From contig JALOBO010000015.1 of assembly GCA_023228225.1 (NCBI GenBank), positions 1 through 31,504 of the forward strand: DNA of 31,504 bases. The letters are read 5' to 3'. This document shows, in pieces, positions 1 to 6,950 of this stretch. The notes under the pieces were generated by a model that did not search any database, was not told where the DNA came from, and saw only the letters and a list, made by a program, of their open reading frames with translations. The position numbers and the translations under genes are program-made. Each line of letters starts with the position of its first letter. Position 1 is the first letter of the stretch. Origin of the DNA: Clostridia bacterium (lineage in GTDB: Bacteria > Bacillota > Clostridia > Christensenellales > UBA1242).

Positions 1-1
1 A

Positions 2-862
2 CAACCAGTTAAAATTTATAAAAAATACGTATCAGCAGATGGCACTGTTAAATATATACTTGAATTACAGGACAAAAATATTATAGAAGCGGTTTTAATG
101 CAATACAAATATGGTAAAACGCTCTGCGTATCTTCACAAGTAGGTTGTCCTATGGGCTGTGTATTTTGTGCATCAGGATTAAATGGACTTATACGAAATT
201 TAACCGCAGGTGAAATTTTAGGTGAAGTTATAGCAATAAACCGCGATGCAGGACAAAATTTTGAACGCGTAATAACAAATGTTGTTATGATGGGTAGTGG
301 CGAGCCACTTTATAATTATGATAATACAATTAAATTTTTAAAATTGATTAATAGTCCTGATGGATTAAATATAAGTCAGCGTAACATTTCGGTATCAACT
401 TGCGGATTACCTAACAAAATAAAACAGTTAGCAGACGATGGTTTTAGCATAACGCTAACAATATCGTTACACGCAGCAGATGATGAAATACGCAAAAAAA
501 TTATGCCAATAGCAAACAAACACAATTTAAAAGATTTAATGGATAGTGTAAAATATTATTTAAATAAAACAGGCAGGCGTGTTATACTAGAATATGTACT
601 AATTAAAAATATTAATGATAGTGTTGCAGATATGCGTAAATTGGCTTTAATTTGTAAACATTTGATTTGTCATATTAATGTGATTAGATTAAATTCTGTA
701 AAAGAAAACAATTTAGAAAGTGTAACGAAAGGCGAAGCATATAAATTTGTAAAAGGACTTATAAAATTGGGAGTATCGGCAACTTTACGTAGAACTATGG
801 GCGCCGACATAGAAGGTGCGTGCGGTCAATTACGCAAGCGAGTAATTTCCGATAACTTATAG
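2..862 (+). CDS. rlmN: 23S rRNA/tRNA adenine-C2 methyltransferase RlmN, 5' end cut off by the window
   Basis: Radical-SAM methyltransferase that methylates C2 of an adenine in 23S rRNA (and in some tRNAs). The reading frame is open from base 2, so the N-terminal part lies outside the window; 286 residues remain. The radical-SAM cysteine motif CPMGCVFC is visible just after the conserved CVSSQVGC stretch. The C-terminal GACGQLR segment carries the cysteine that forms the methyl-transfer adduct in the family, and STCGLP is also typical. The internal ATG at base 98 is not the true start, because residues coded before it (VSADGTVKYILELQD-like) match the family. It is followed after 75 bases by rsgA, an old Firmicutes neighbour. 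Identification is secure. Confidence 0.96.
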   Translation, partial: QPVKIYKKYVSADGTVKYILELQDKNIIEAVLMQYKYGKTLCVSSQVGCPMGCVFCASGLNGLIRNLTAGEILGEVIAINRDAGQNFERVITNVVMMGSGEPLYNYDNTIKFLKLINSPDGLNISQRNISVSTCGLPNKIKQLADDGFSITLTISLHAADDEIRKKIMPIANKHNLKDLMDSVKYYLNKTGRRVILEYVLIKNINDSVADMRKLALICKHLICHINVIRLNSVKENNLESVTKGEAYKFVKGLIKLGVSATLRRTMGADIEGACGQLRKRVISDNL

Positions 863-890
863 TATTGTACCACATATAATACATTACAAA

Positions 891-914
891 GTGTATTTGA
901 TTAATATAATACAC
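891..914. promoter_or_regulatory. Small palindrome upstream of rsgA
   Basis: GTGTATT and AATACAC form a 7-bp inverted repeat 24 bases before the rsgA start. A very similar but longer palindrome lies after rpe at 2557-2580. A TATAATACAC-like core occurs in both. It could be an operator, a weak terminator remnant or chance in A+T-rich DNA; nothing here decides. Confidence 0.25.
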
Positions 915-937
915 AATATACAAAACAAGGAGTACTA

Positions 938-1822
938 ATGAAAGGTCAAATAATTAAGACCGAAAATGGAATATTTACAATAATAAATAATAACAAATTA
1001 TTTTTTGCTGTTGCGCGTGGCAATTTGAAACATCGTGGAATTTGCGTTGGCGATTATGTTGAATTTAGTCAAATTGAAAATGAAGATAAATATATAATTA
1101 ATTCTGTAAATAATAGAAAAAATATTTTAATCAGACCTTTAATTTCTAATATTGATAATGTTATTATAGTGATAGCGGCTACTCCGCAAGTTGATTTTTT
1201 ACTTATAGATAAAATAATAATTAATTGCATAGAAAATAAAATTACTCCTTATATTTGCATAAATAAATCGGATATTCTTCCTGAAAAACTTGTTGAAGTT
1301 ATTAAAGATGAATATACTTTGTCTGTTAATAAAATAATTATAACGAATGCTTTAAGCAAATTTGATAGAGGAATTATTCAAATTAACAAATTATTAGAAT
1401 TTGGTTCTGTTACCATTTTAACGGGACAGTCTGCGGTGGGCAAATCCTCAATTTTAAATGCTTTACTGGGCTTTGATATAGCAACTGTCGGTAGTTTAAG
1501 TGAAAAAAGTCAGCGCGGAAAACACACTACAAGACATTCAGAAATTTTTGTGCTGTCTAGTGGTGCTTGTATAGTTGATACTCCTGGATTTAGTCTATTA
1601 GATTTGAATAAAGAGTTAAAACCAGAAGATATAAGATTGTATTATGCTGATTTTGAGGATTATAGTCACAAATGCCGATTTAGGAGTTGTACTCATACGG
1701 TAGAGGCTGGCTGTGAAGTAATTAAAGCGGTAGAATGTGGTAAAATTAATACCAATAGATATGAAAGATATAAAAAATTGTATCTAGCGCAAAAAGAAGT
1801 ATGGAAAAATAAATGGTTATAA
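938..1822 (+). CDS. rsgA: Ribosome small subunit-dependent GTPase RsgA (YloQ)
   Basis: Circularly permuted GTPase that acts late in 30S ribosome subunit maturation. The 294 residues show an N-terminal OB-fold region, then the permuted GTPase motifs: NKSD (G4) near residue 110, the P-loop GQSAVGKSS near residue 163, and DTPGF (G3) near residue 214. A C-terminal zinc site of the form C-x5-C-x-H-x5-C lies in CRFRSCTHTVEAGC. Length is normal for the family. The start is the ATG at 938, preceded by AAGGAG. It sits between rlmN and rpe as in Bacillus, but the prpC-prkC phosphatase/kinase pair usually found between rlmN and rsgA is absent. Confidence 0.96.
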   Translation: MKGQIIKTENGIFTIINNNKLFFAVARGNLKHRGICVGDYVEFSQIENEDKYIINSVNNRKNILIRPLISNIDNVIIVIAATPQVDFLLIDKIIINCIENKITPYICINKSDILPEKLVEVIKDEYTLSVNKIIITNALSKFDRGIIQINKLLEFGSVTILTGQSAVGKSSILNALLGFDIATVGSLSEKSQRGKHTTRHSEIFVLSSGACIVDTPGFSLLDLNKELKPEDIRLYYADFEDYSHKCRFRSCTHTVEAGCEVIKAVECGKINTNRYERYKKLYLAQKEVWKNKWL

Positions 1823-1840
1823 TATAAGGAAGGGAAAGTT

Positions 1841-2551
1841 ATGAAAGAAATACAAATATCAGTATCTACAAATCCTGCTGAAAATGATTTACAATACATT
1901 AAAGAACTAGAAAAACTTAATGTTAATTTTATACACTGCGATGTTATGCAAAAAAAGTTTATATCTACCGAAAAAGGCTTATTTAAAGGTTTATTTGGGT
2001 TTAAAAATATAACTGATATGGATTATGTACGCGTTAAACTTTATGATAAGATGACTTCTTTACCGCTAGATGTGCATTTAATGGTAAAGAATCCTACATA
2101 TTTATTGTACAAATATAAAAAAGCAGGTGCTAATATTATTACATTGCACTATGAAGCATATAAAAGTGAAAAACAACTTATATATGCGTTACAGACTATT
2201 AAGAAATATGGTATTAAAGCAGGGATTGCCATTAACCCTGAAACTCGTTTTAGTGCTATTAAAAATATAGTAGGTCAAATTGATTTACTTGTTATAATGA
2301 GTGTTAAGCCCGGTTTAAGTGGGCAGAAATTTATTACTAGTACTTTGAACAAAATATCGCAGGCTAACAAGTATAGAGAAAATAACTCACTTAAATATTT
2401 AATTGAAGTAGATGGAGGTATTAATAGATTTAATTCTAATATAATAATTGAACAGGGTGCCGACATTTTAGTTTCTGGTTCATATATATATAATTCTGCT
2501 AATAAAAAACAAGCATTAGAAGTTTTACGTGGTAAAATTAGGCAACAATAG
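1841..2551 (+). CDS. rpe: Ribulose-phosphate 3-epimerase (divergent)
   Basis: TIM-barrel enzyme interconverting ribulose 5-phosphate and xylulose 5-phosphate in the pentose phosphate pathway. The metal ligands of the family are present: H and D in HCDVM, H in DVHLM, and D in EVDGGI. The phosphate-binding C-terminal loop LVSGSYIY and the MSVKPGLSGQKF segment also fit. The protein is diverged: the usual HVDVMDG reads HCDVMQK, and about ten extra residues follow it (around 45-60), giving 236 residues against a usual length near 220. It starts 18 bases after rsgA behind GGAAGGG and is probably cotranscribed with it. Given the conserved order rsgA-rpe, confidence is high despite the divergence. 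Confidence 0.88.
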   Translation: MKEIQISVSTNPAENDLQYIKELEKLNVNFIHCDVMQKKFISTEKGLFKGLFGFKNITDMDYVRVKLYDKMTSLPLDVHLMVKNPTYLLYKYKKAGANIITLHYEAYKSEKQLIYALQTIKKYGIKAGIAINPETRFSAIKNIVGQIDLLVIMSVKPGLSGQKFITSTLNKISQANKYRENNSLKYLIEVDGGINRFNSNIIIEQGADILVSGSYIYNSANKKQALEVLRGKIRQQ

Positions 2552-2556
2552 ATTTT

Positions 2557-2580
2557 GTGTATTATATTATTATAATACAC
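2557..2580. terminator. Perfect 10-bp inverted repeat after rpe
   Basis: GTGTATTATA and TATAATACAC pair perfectly around a TTAT loop, 5 bases after the rpe stop. There is no T-run after it, so it is a poor intrinsic terminator. It may stabilise the mRNA end or bind protein. Compare the related palindrome at 891-914. Confidence 0.35.
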
Positions 2581-2759
2581 TATAAAATGTGTACTATATA
2601 ACATATAATATTAAAATTATTATAATTAAGTAAAGTTAATAAATTGTAATAAGTATCTTTAAATGTTATTTAATTATTTATTCTTTTTAAATTTAACAAA
2701 TAGTTAAAACTTTGCATATACTCTTATAGCGGTAATTATAGTTATAGCGGAGGTAACAA

Positions 2760-2885
2760 GTGAAAATAATTTGCATTAAGGCACCTAGATTTATTGCCAG
2801 AATAATAAATTTTTTTATGGGTAAAAAAAGAACGATTCTCGCTTGCACCAATTCTGCAAACGATATCAGCGCTCACATAAAATAA
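2760..2885 (+). CDS. spoVM: SpoVM-like stage V sporulation peptide, with extended C-terminus
   Basis: A 41-residue GTG-start ORF with a strong site GGAGGT 5 bases upstream. Its N-terminus MKIICIKAPRFIARIINF parallels the 26-residue B. subtilis SpoVM (MKFYTIKLPKFLGGIVRAML): M1, K2, I6, K7, P9 and F11 coincide, and P9 is the residue that sets its shallow amphipathic-helix insertion. SpoVM marks the forespore membrane by sensing its positive curvature and anchors coat assembly through SpoIVA. Its place between rpe and rpmB is the conserved Firmicutes location, which is strong independent support. Oddities are about 15 extra C-terminal residues after GKKR, two cysteines, and a repeated TTATAGCGG at 2724-2732 and 2742-2750, the second running into the ribosome site. 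An intrinsic terminator follows. Confidence 0.85.
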   Translation: MKIICIKAPRFIARIINFFMGKKRTILACTNSANDISAHIK

Positions 2886-2914
2886 TTTATTTAATTTACT
2901 TAATTTAAAATTTT

Positions 2915-2951
2915 AAAATTACGCCCACTTTTTTAGTTGGCGTAATTTTTG
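2915..2951 (+). terminator. Intrinsic terminator after spoVM
   Basis: AAAATTACGCC pairs with GGCGTAATTTT (11 bp) across a T-rich loop and is followed by a T-run. This ends the spoVM transcript before the oppositely oriented rpmB. Confidence 0.85.
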
Positions 2952-3000
2952 TAAATAATTAATCCGCTTTTTGTTGTGTCTTATAAATAGTATTTAATAC

Positions 3001-3027
3001 AAAAAAACAGGAGAATTTCACCTGTTT
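3001..3027 (-). terminator. Intrinsic terminator of rpmB
   Basis: Read on the minus strand, AAACAGG and CCTGTTT form a stem followed by a run of T residues, about 30 bases past the rpmB stop. Confidence 0.8.
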
Positions 3028-3056
3028 AATCTATTGTTTAATTTTTTGTAGGCATT

Positions 3057-3242
3057 TTATTTTTTATCTTTTACTGTTTTTAAGCATTTTGTACAAACAT
3101 ATTCAGTTTTAGGTGTGCCATCAATCTCTAATTTAACTTTTTGTACATTAGGACCCCACACTTTGTTTGCTTTTTTATTTGAGTGGCTGACTTGATATCC
3201 GCTCATTTTGCCTTTTCCACAAATACCGCATACTCTTGACAT
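3057..3242 (-). CDS. rpmB: 50S ribosomal protein L28
   Basis: Large-subunit ribosomal protein of 61 residues, the normal short bacterial length. It begins MSRVCGICGKGKMSGYQVSH and carries two CxxC pairs (CGIC and CTKC), so it is the zinc-binding form. The start follows AGGAGGT read on the minus strand. rpmB is on the opposite strand from the flanking spoVM and yloV genes, as also seen in Bacillus, and has its own terminator, so it is a single-gene unit. Identification is secure. Confidence 0.96.
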   Translation of the reverse strand: MSRVCGICGKGKMSGYQVSHSNKKANKVWGPNVQKVKLEIDGTPKTEYVCTKCLKTVKDKK

Positions 3243-3430
3243 AATAACACCTCCTAAAAAATTTCTATGTATTATGATTCGGTTAATATTCTACCATTAT
3301 ACTTTCGTTTTAGCAAGGGATATTTAAAAATTGTTTGTTTTATATTCTTAATTAAGATTTTTTGTTTAGTTAATTAATAATATGACAAAACTTATATACG
3401 GACTTTTTTTCTACAATGGGGGAATTATAA

Positions 3431-5068
3431 GTGCAGGAGTTAATTAATGGTGCATTATTCAAAAAAATGATAATTGAAGGTGCAGAGCAAGTTGATTTAA
3501 ATAAAGAACACATTAATGAGTTAAATGTTTTTCCCGTACCAGATGGAGACACTGGGACAAATATGTCGCTTACACTAAAATCTGTTGTTGATGAAATAAA
3601 TTTATGTACAACTAATGATATGCCTAATATTTGTGAAGCAGTTATTAAAGGTGCATTAAAAGGTGCTCGCGGTAATTCGGGCGTTATTCTTTCACAAATT
3701 TTAAAAGGAATTTGTGAAGTACTTAAAGGTTACAATGAAATTAATACCAAAAATTTTGCTTATGCATTACAGCAGGGTGCGTCTATTGCATATAAAATTG
3801 TAACCAAGCCAAAAGAGGGGACTATTTTAACTGTTATAAAGGCAATGGCTAAACGGACATTATCAGTGTCAAAAAAACACAGCGATTTTGAAACTTGCTT
3901 AAAAGCAATGTTAAAAAAGGGAGAAAAAGTTTTAAAACTAACACCCGAAATGTTGCCTATACTTAAAAAAGCAGGAGTAGTAGATGCTGGTGGGCGCGGA
4001 TTGGTCATATTTTTTGTGGGCCTTTATAACATAATCTCTAACAACGATTTAGTGCTTAATTTAAATAATGATAAAATAAAAAATACTAATGAAACTGCTG
4101 ACCATATAATTAATTATGAAGATTTGTCAAAAATTCAATTTGCATACTGTACAGAATTTTTTGTGATTAATTTGAATAAAAATATTCGAAAATCAAATAT
4201 TAGTATTTTGCGAAAAAAACTTATGGAAATAGGCGATTCTGTAATTTGCGTTGGCGACTTAAAGTTAATTAAAGTGCATTTACACACTAATAAACCGAAT
4301 AAGGCTTTAAATTATGCATTAAATTTGGGCGAAATAAGTGGTGTAAAAATAGAAAATATGCTTGAACAAAACCGAATGATAAAAGAAAAAGCCGAATTTG
4401 TATCTGAACAAAAGCCTTTTGGTCTTCTTGCAATTGCTATGGGCGATGGGCTTATTGACATTTTTAAAGATTTAGGCGTTGATAATGTTTTAAGCGGTGG
4501 ACAGACTATGAATCCAAGTGCGCTAGATATTGCAAATGCTGTTAATGAAATAAATGCAACAAAAGTATTTATTTTTCCAAATAACAAAAACATAATATTA
4601 GCGGCACAACAAGCACAAAGCCTAACAGATAAATCTATTAATGTTGTTCCTACAAAAACCATACCCGAAGGTATATCAGCAGTGCTTTGTTTTAATTCGG
4701 AAAGCACAGTCGCCGAAAATTTGCAAGGTATGGACGATGCAATAGAAAAAGTATGTTCAGGTGCAGTAACTTACGCTGTCCGAACAACAGCAGTTAATAA
4801 ATTTAAACTAAATGAGGGCGATATAATAGGATTAGATGATAAAGCAATAATAGCAAAAGGACATACTGTAAACAAAACCACAGAAGATTTAATAAGCAAA
4901 ATGCTTAATGAAAAAATTATAAATGTAACACTATTCTATGGTGAAAATGTAATAGAAGAAGATGCAAAAAGTTTACAAGAACTTTTAACAAAAAAATATC
5001 CAAAAGTTGAATTTAATGCACTTTATGGAGGACAACCGGTGTACTATTACATTATCTCATTTTCGTAA
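3431..5068 (+). CDS. fakA: DAK2/DhaL-domain protein YloV (fatty acid kinase FakA-like)
   Basis: A 545-residue protein of the YloV/FakA family. Characterised members phosphorylate fatty acids bound to a FakB (DegV-type) carrier, feeding phospholipid synthesis. The N-terminal DhaL kinase domain shows NVFPVPDGDTGTNMSLT near residue 33, with the aspartates that bind Mg-ATP, and the GARGNSGVILSQ segment. The central and C-terminal parts (QNRMI..., IFPNNKNI, and the ending YGGQPVYYYIIS) are typical of the family. GTG start behind GGGGGA. The usual yloU (Asp23) neighbour is missing between rpmB and this gene. Its stop codon lies in the loop of a 20-bp hairpin (see 5044-5088). Family assignment is secure; fatty acid kinase activity is inferred because no fakB is in view. 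Confidence 0.9.
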   Translation: MQELINGALFKKMIIEGAEQVDLNKEHINELNVFPVPDGDTGTNMSLTLKSVVDEINLCTTNDMPNICEAVIKGALKGARGNSGVILSQILKGICEVLKGYNEINTKNFAYALQQGASIAYKIVTKPKEGTILTVIKAMAKRTLSVSKKHSDFETCLKAMLKKGEKVLKLTPEMLPILKKAGVVDAGGRGLVIFFVGLYNIISNNDLVLNLNNDKIKNTNETADHIINYEDLSKIQFAYCTEFFVINLNKNIRKSNISILRKKLMEIGDSVICVGDLKLIKVHLHTNKPNKALNYALNLGEISGVKIENMLEQNRMIKEKAEFVSEQKPFGLLAIAMGDGLIDIFKDLGVDNVLSGGQTMNPSALDIANAVNEINATKVFIFPNNKNIILAAQQAQSLTDKSINVVPTKTIPEGISAVLCFNSESTVAENLQGMDDAIEKVCSGAVTYAVRTTAVNKFKLNEGDIIGLDDKAIIAKGHTVNKTTEDLISKMLNEKIINVTLFYGENVIEEDAKSLQELLTKKYPKVEFNALYGGQPVYYYIISFS

Positions 5069-5088
5069 AAAATGAGATAATGTAATAG
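5044..5088. repeat. Perfect 20-bp inverted repeat spanning the yloV stop codon
   Basis: Bases 5044-5063 are the exact reverse complement of 5069-5088, with a 5-base loop that holds the TAA stop of the upstream gene. The left arm codes the conserved YYYIISF end of the protein, so the right arm looks like an inverted copy of coding DNA. No T-run follows, so it is not a standard intrinsic terminator. A second hairpin (CAATTTACTT with AAGTAAAATTG) lies just downstream near 5110-5131. Confidence 0.8.
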
Positions 5089-5191
5089 GGTGAAGAGTGG
5101 AGAGTAAAAACAATTTACTTTAAGTAAAATTGTGGGGTAAAAAATTAATTGTAGAAGTTATAAATTGTTACTGCATTTATAGGTTTTGCTA

Positions 5192-5220
5192 TTGACTTGC
5201 ATATTTATATATGATAAAAT
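5192..5220 (+). promoter_or_regulatory. Sigma-A type promoter for the ankyrin gene
   Basis: TTGACT at 5192-5197, a 17-base spacer, and TAAAAT at 5215-5220 with an extended TG two bases before it. The ankyrin gene starts 30 bases downstream of the -10 element. Confidence 0.75.
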
Positions 5221-5249
5221 TAATCACTTAGAATATTGAGGTATTAATT

Positions 5250-6269
5250 ATGCAAACTAATAACTTTAAATTACCAAAGACAAAAGAAGAAGTACTAAGT
5301 CTTATGGATACTATTGAAGGCAATCGTAAAAAAATAGGCAATTATAAAGCAAAAAAATTAGGATTGGAAATTCTTGGCTTAATGCGAGAAATTCAGCCTA
5401 AATCAATACTTGCAACTGAAAAAGCAAATGAATTGTTTGATCTTGTATTTACGCCTGATGATGCAGGGGAAGAACGCATAAATCAATGCGGAAAAGAAGT
5501 AGAAACTTATTTTAATGATGTTGTAGAGGCTGATATAAATTTAGCAAGATTTGATAGCATATCTAATGAAATTTACATAAAACTTCTTTCAGGTGCAAAT
5601 TTAAATGTAGCGATTAAAAATAATGGTGTGCTTATTTACCCTTTAAGGCTTGCTTTGGCATCAAATTTATTTGAATTATTTTTAATTGGCGGAGCAAATC
5701 CTAATTCGTATGATAAATGTACTGGCGAATACATAATCATGGAAGCGTGCAGTCTTGGGCTATCTAGTGAAGTTGATTTATTGTGTATTTTTGGAGCAGA
5801 TACGAATGTTCATAATAATAATAATGAATATCCAATTCATAGAGTAACTGAAAATTTTGAGTTTGATGCAGATGGGGGAATTTTAAGAATTTTACTTGAA
5901 AATAAAGCAAATCCAAATGCTCAGGATATAGATGGTACTTCCGCATTACATAACATAACTGATTCAAAAGATGACAATACTAGTTGTATTGAATTAATGC
6001 ATAAATATGGAGCAAATCTTAATATAACCAATTATATTAATCAAGTTCCGTTAACAAATTGTGCTTACTATGACAAAATAAATCAAGTGAAATGTTTAAT
6101 TGATTTGCAGGCAGATCCATCTATTGTTGATACTGCTGAGTGTGTACCTGGTGATTATGCAACCGATAGAAAAGTAATATCATTATTAAGAGATTATGAA
6201 GAACAATGGATATATATTAAGCCAAGAACAGTAGAAATTAAAGATAGCGAACAAATTTGTGAAAGATAA
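5250..6269 (+). CDS. Ankyrin-repeat protein
   Basis: A 339-residue soluble protein without signal peptide or membrane segment. Residues 1-105 are helical and charged with no recognised domain. From about residue 110 onward there are degenerate ankyrin repeats, recognisable by GANLNVAI, GGANPNSYD, FGADTNVHN, NKANPNAQDIDGTSALHNI and YGANLNITN at roughly 33-residue spacing, at least five units. Ankyrin repeats mediate protein binding; no catalytic domain is visible, so the partner and role are unknown. It has its own promoter and is followed after 67 bases by the yqeY-like gene with a separate ribosome site. The ankyrin assignment is firm; function is open. Confidence 0.8.
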   Translation: MQTNNFKLPKTKEEVLSLMDTIEGNRKKIGNYKAKKLGLEILGLMREIQPKSILATEKANELFDLVFTPDDAGEERINQCGKEVETYFNDVVEADINLARFDSISNEIYIKLLSGANLNVAIKNNGVLIYPLRLALASNLFELFLIGGANPNSYDKCTGEYIIMEACSLGLSSEVDLLCIFGADTNVHNNNNEYPIHRVTENFEFDADGGILRILLENKANPNAQDIDGTSALHNITDSKDDNTSCIELMHKYGANLNITNYINQVPLTNCAYYDKINQVKCLIDLQADPSIVDTAECVPGDYATDRKVISLLRDYEEQWIYIKPRTVEIKDSEQICER

Positions 6270-6336
6270 AATAAAAATTTTTAAAATTTTCAATCAGCGT
6301 TATAATTTTCACATTTTATTTTAAGGAGATATTATT

Positions 6337-6759
6337 ATGATAATAGATGAAATAAAAAAAGCAAATGTAGAAGCAATTAAAAGCAGAGATTCAGTAGCAA
6401 GAGCCGCTCTTTCGGTTCTTATGAATAAATACATGCTTGCAAATATAGAAAAAAAGGCAAAAGGTGAAGTCCTTTCTGATGAAGATTTAATTAATATAAT
6501 ACAAAAATTCAGCAAAGAACTTACCGAAGAGGCCGAAAACTATAAAAAGATTTCTAATATCGAAGAATTTAATGCAATAATGACTCAAAAAGCAACAATA
6601 GAAAAATATTTACCAATAATGATGACTGCCGAAGAAATTAAAGCGGTAATAATAGGATTAACTGATAAGAGCGTTCCCGCTGTTATGAAATATTTTAAAC
6701 AAAACTATAACGGTAAATGCGAAATGCGCTTAGTTAGCGATGTTTTAAAAACAATATAA
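6337..6759 (+). CDS. yqeY: GatB/YqeY domain protein
   Basis: A 140-residue protein with the fold of the tail domain of the GatB amidotransferase subunit. It fits the YqeY family in length and in motifs: an early helical region with RDSVARAALSVLMN, the QIEKFLP-like segment TIEKYLPIMM, and the C-terminal GKCEMRLVSDVLK. Stand-alone YqeY proteins are widespread but have no firmly established reaction. ATG start with AAGGAG upstream. A very long hairpin terminator follows. Confidence 0.85.
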   Translation: MIIDEIKKANVEAIKSRDSVARAALSVLMNKYMLANIEKKAKGEVLSDEDLINIIQKFSKELTEEAENYKKISNIEEFNAIMTQKATIEKYLPIMMTAEEIKAVIIGLTDKSVPAVMKYFKQNYNGKCEMRLVSDVLKTI

Positions 6760-6789
6760 CCACAAATTTAGCATTTCTTATTATTTTTA

Positions 6790-6838
6790 ATTTTACATAA
6801 AATCCCACTATAAAGAGTAGTGGGATTTTATGTAAAAT
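6790..6838. terminator. Perfect 21-bp inverted repeat, probable bidirectional terminator
   Basis: Bases 6790-6810 are exactly complementary to 6818-6838 around a 7-base loop. The stem has the core ATCCCACTA/TAGTGGGAT flanked by A/T tracts that could act as a T-run in either direction. It separates yqeY from the ABC operon. Confidence 0.8.
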
Positions 6839-6950
6839 ATGTTTGCTAATTACAATTTAATTTGATATAATTTTTTGGTATTTATGAAATAATGAATTAT
6901 GCATATAATACATACGTAACAAAATACATTACAAAAGTTTGGAGAATATA

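Noticed and set aside
2701..2759. Sigma-E promoter for spoVM
   Set aside because: CATATACT near 2715 resembles a sigma-E -10, but no matching -35 element lies at the right distance.
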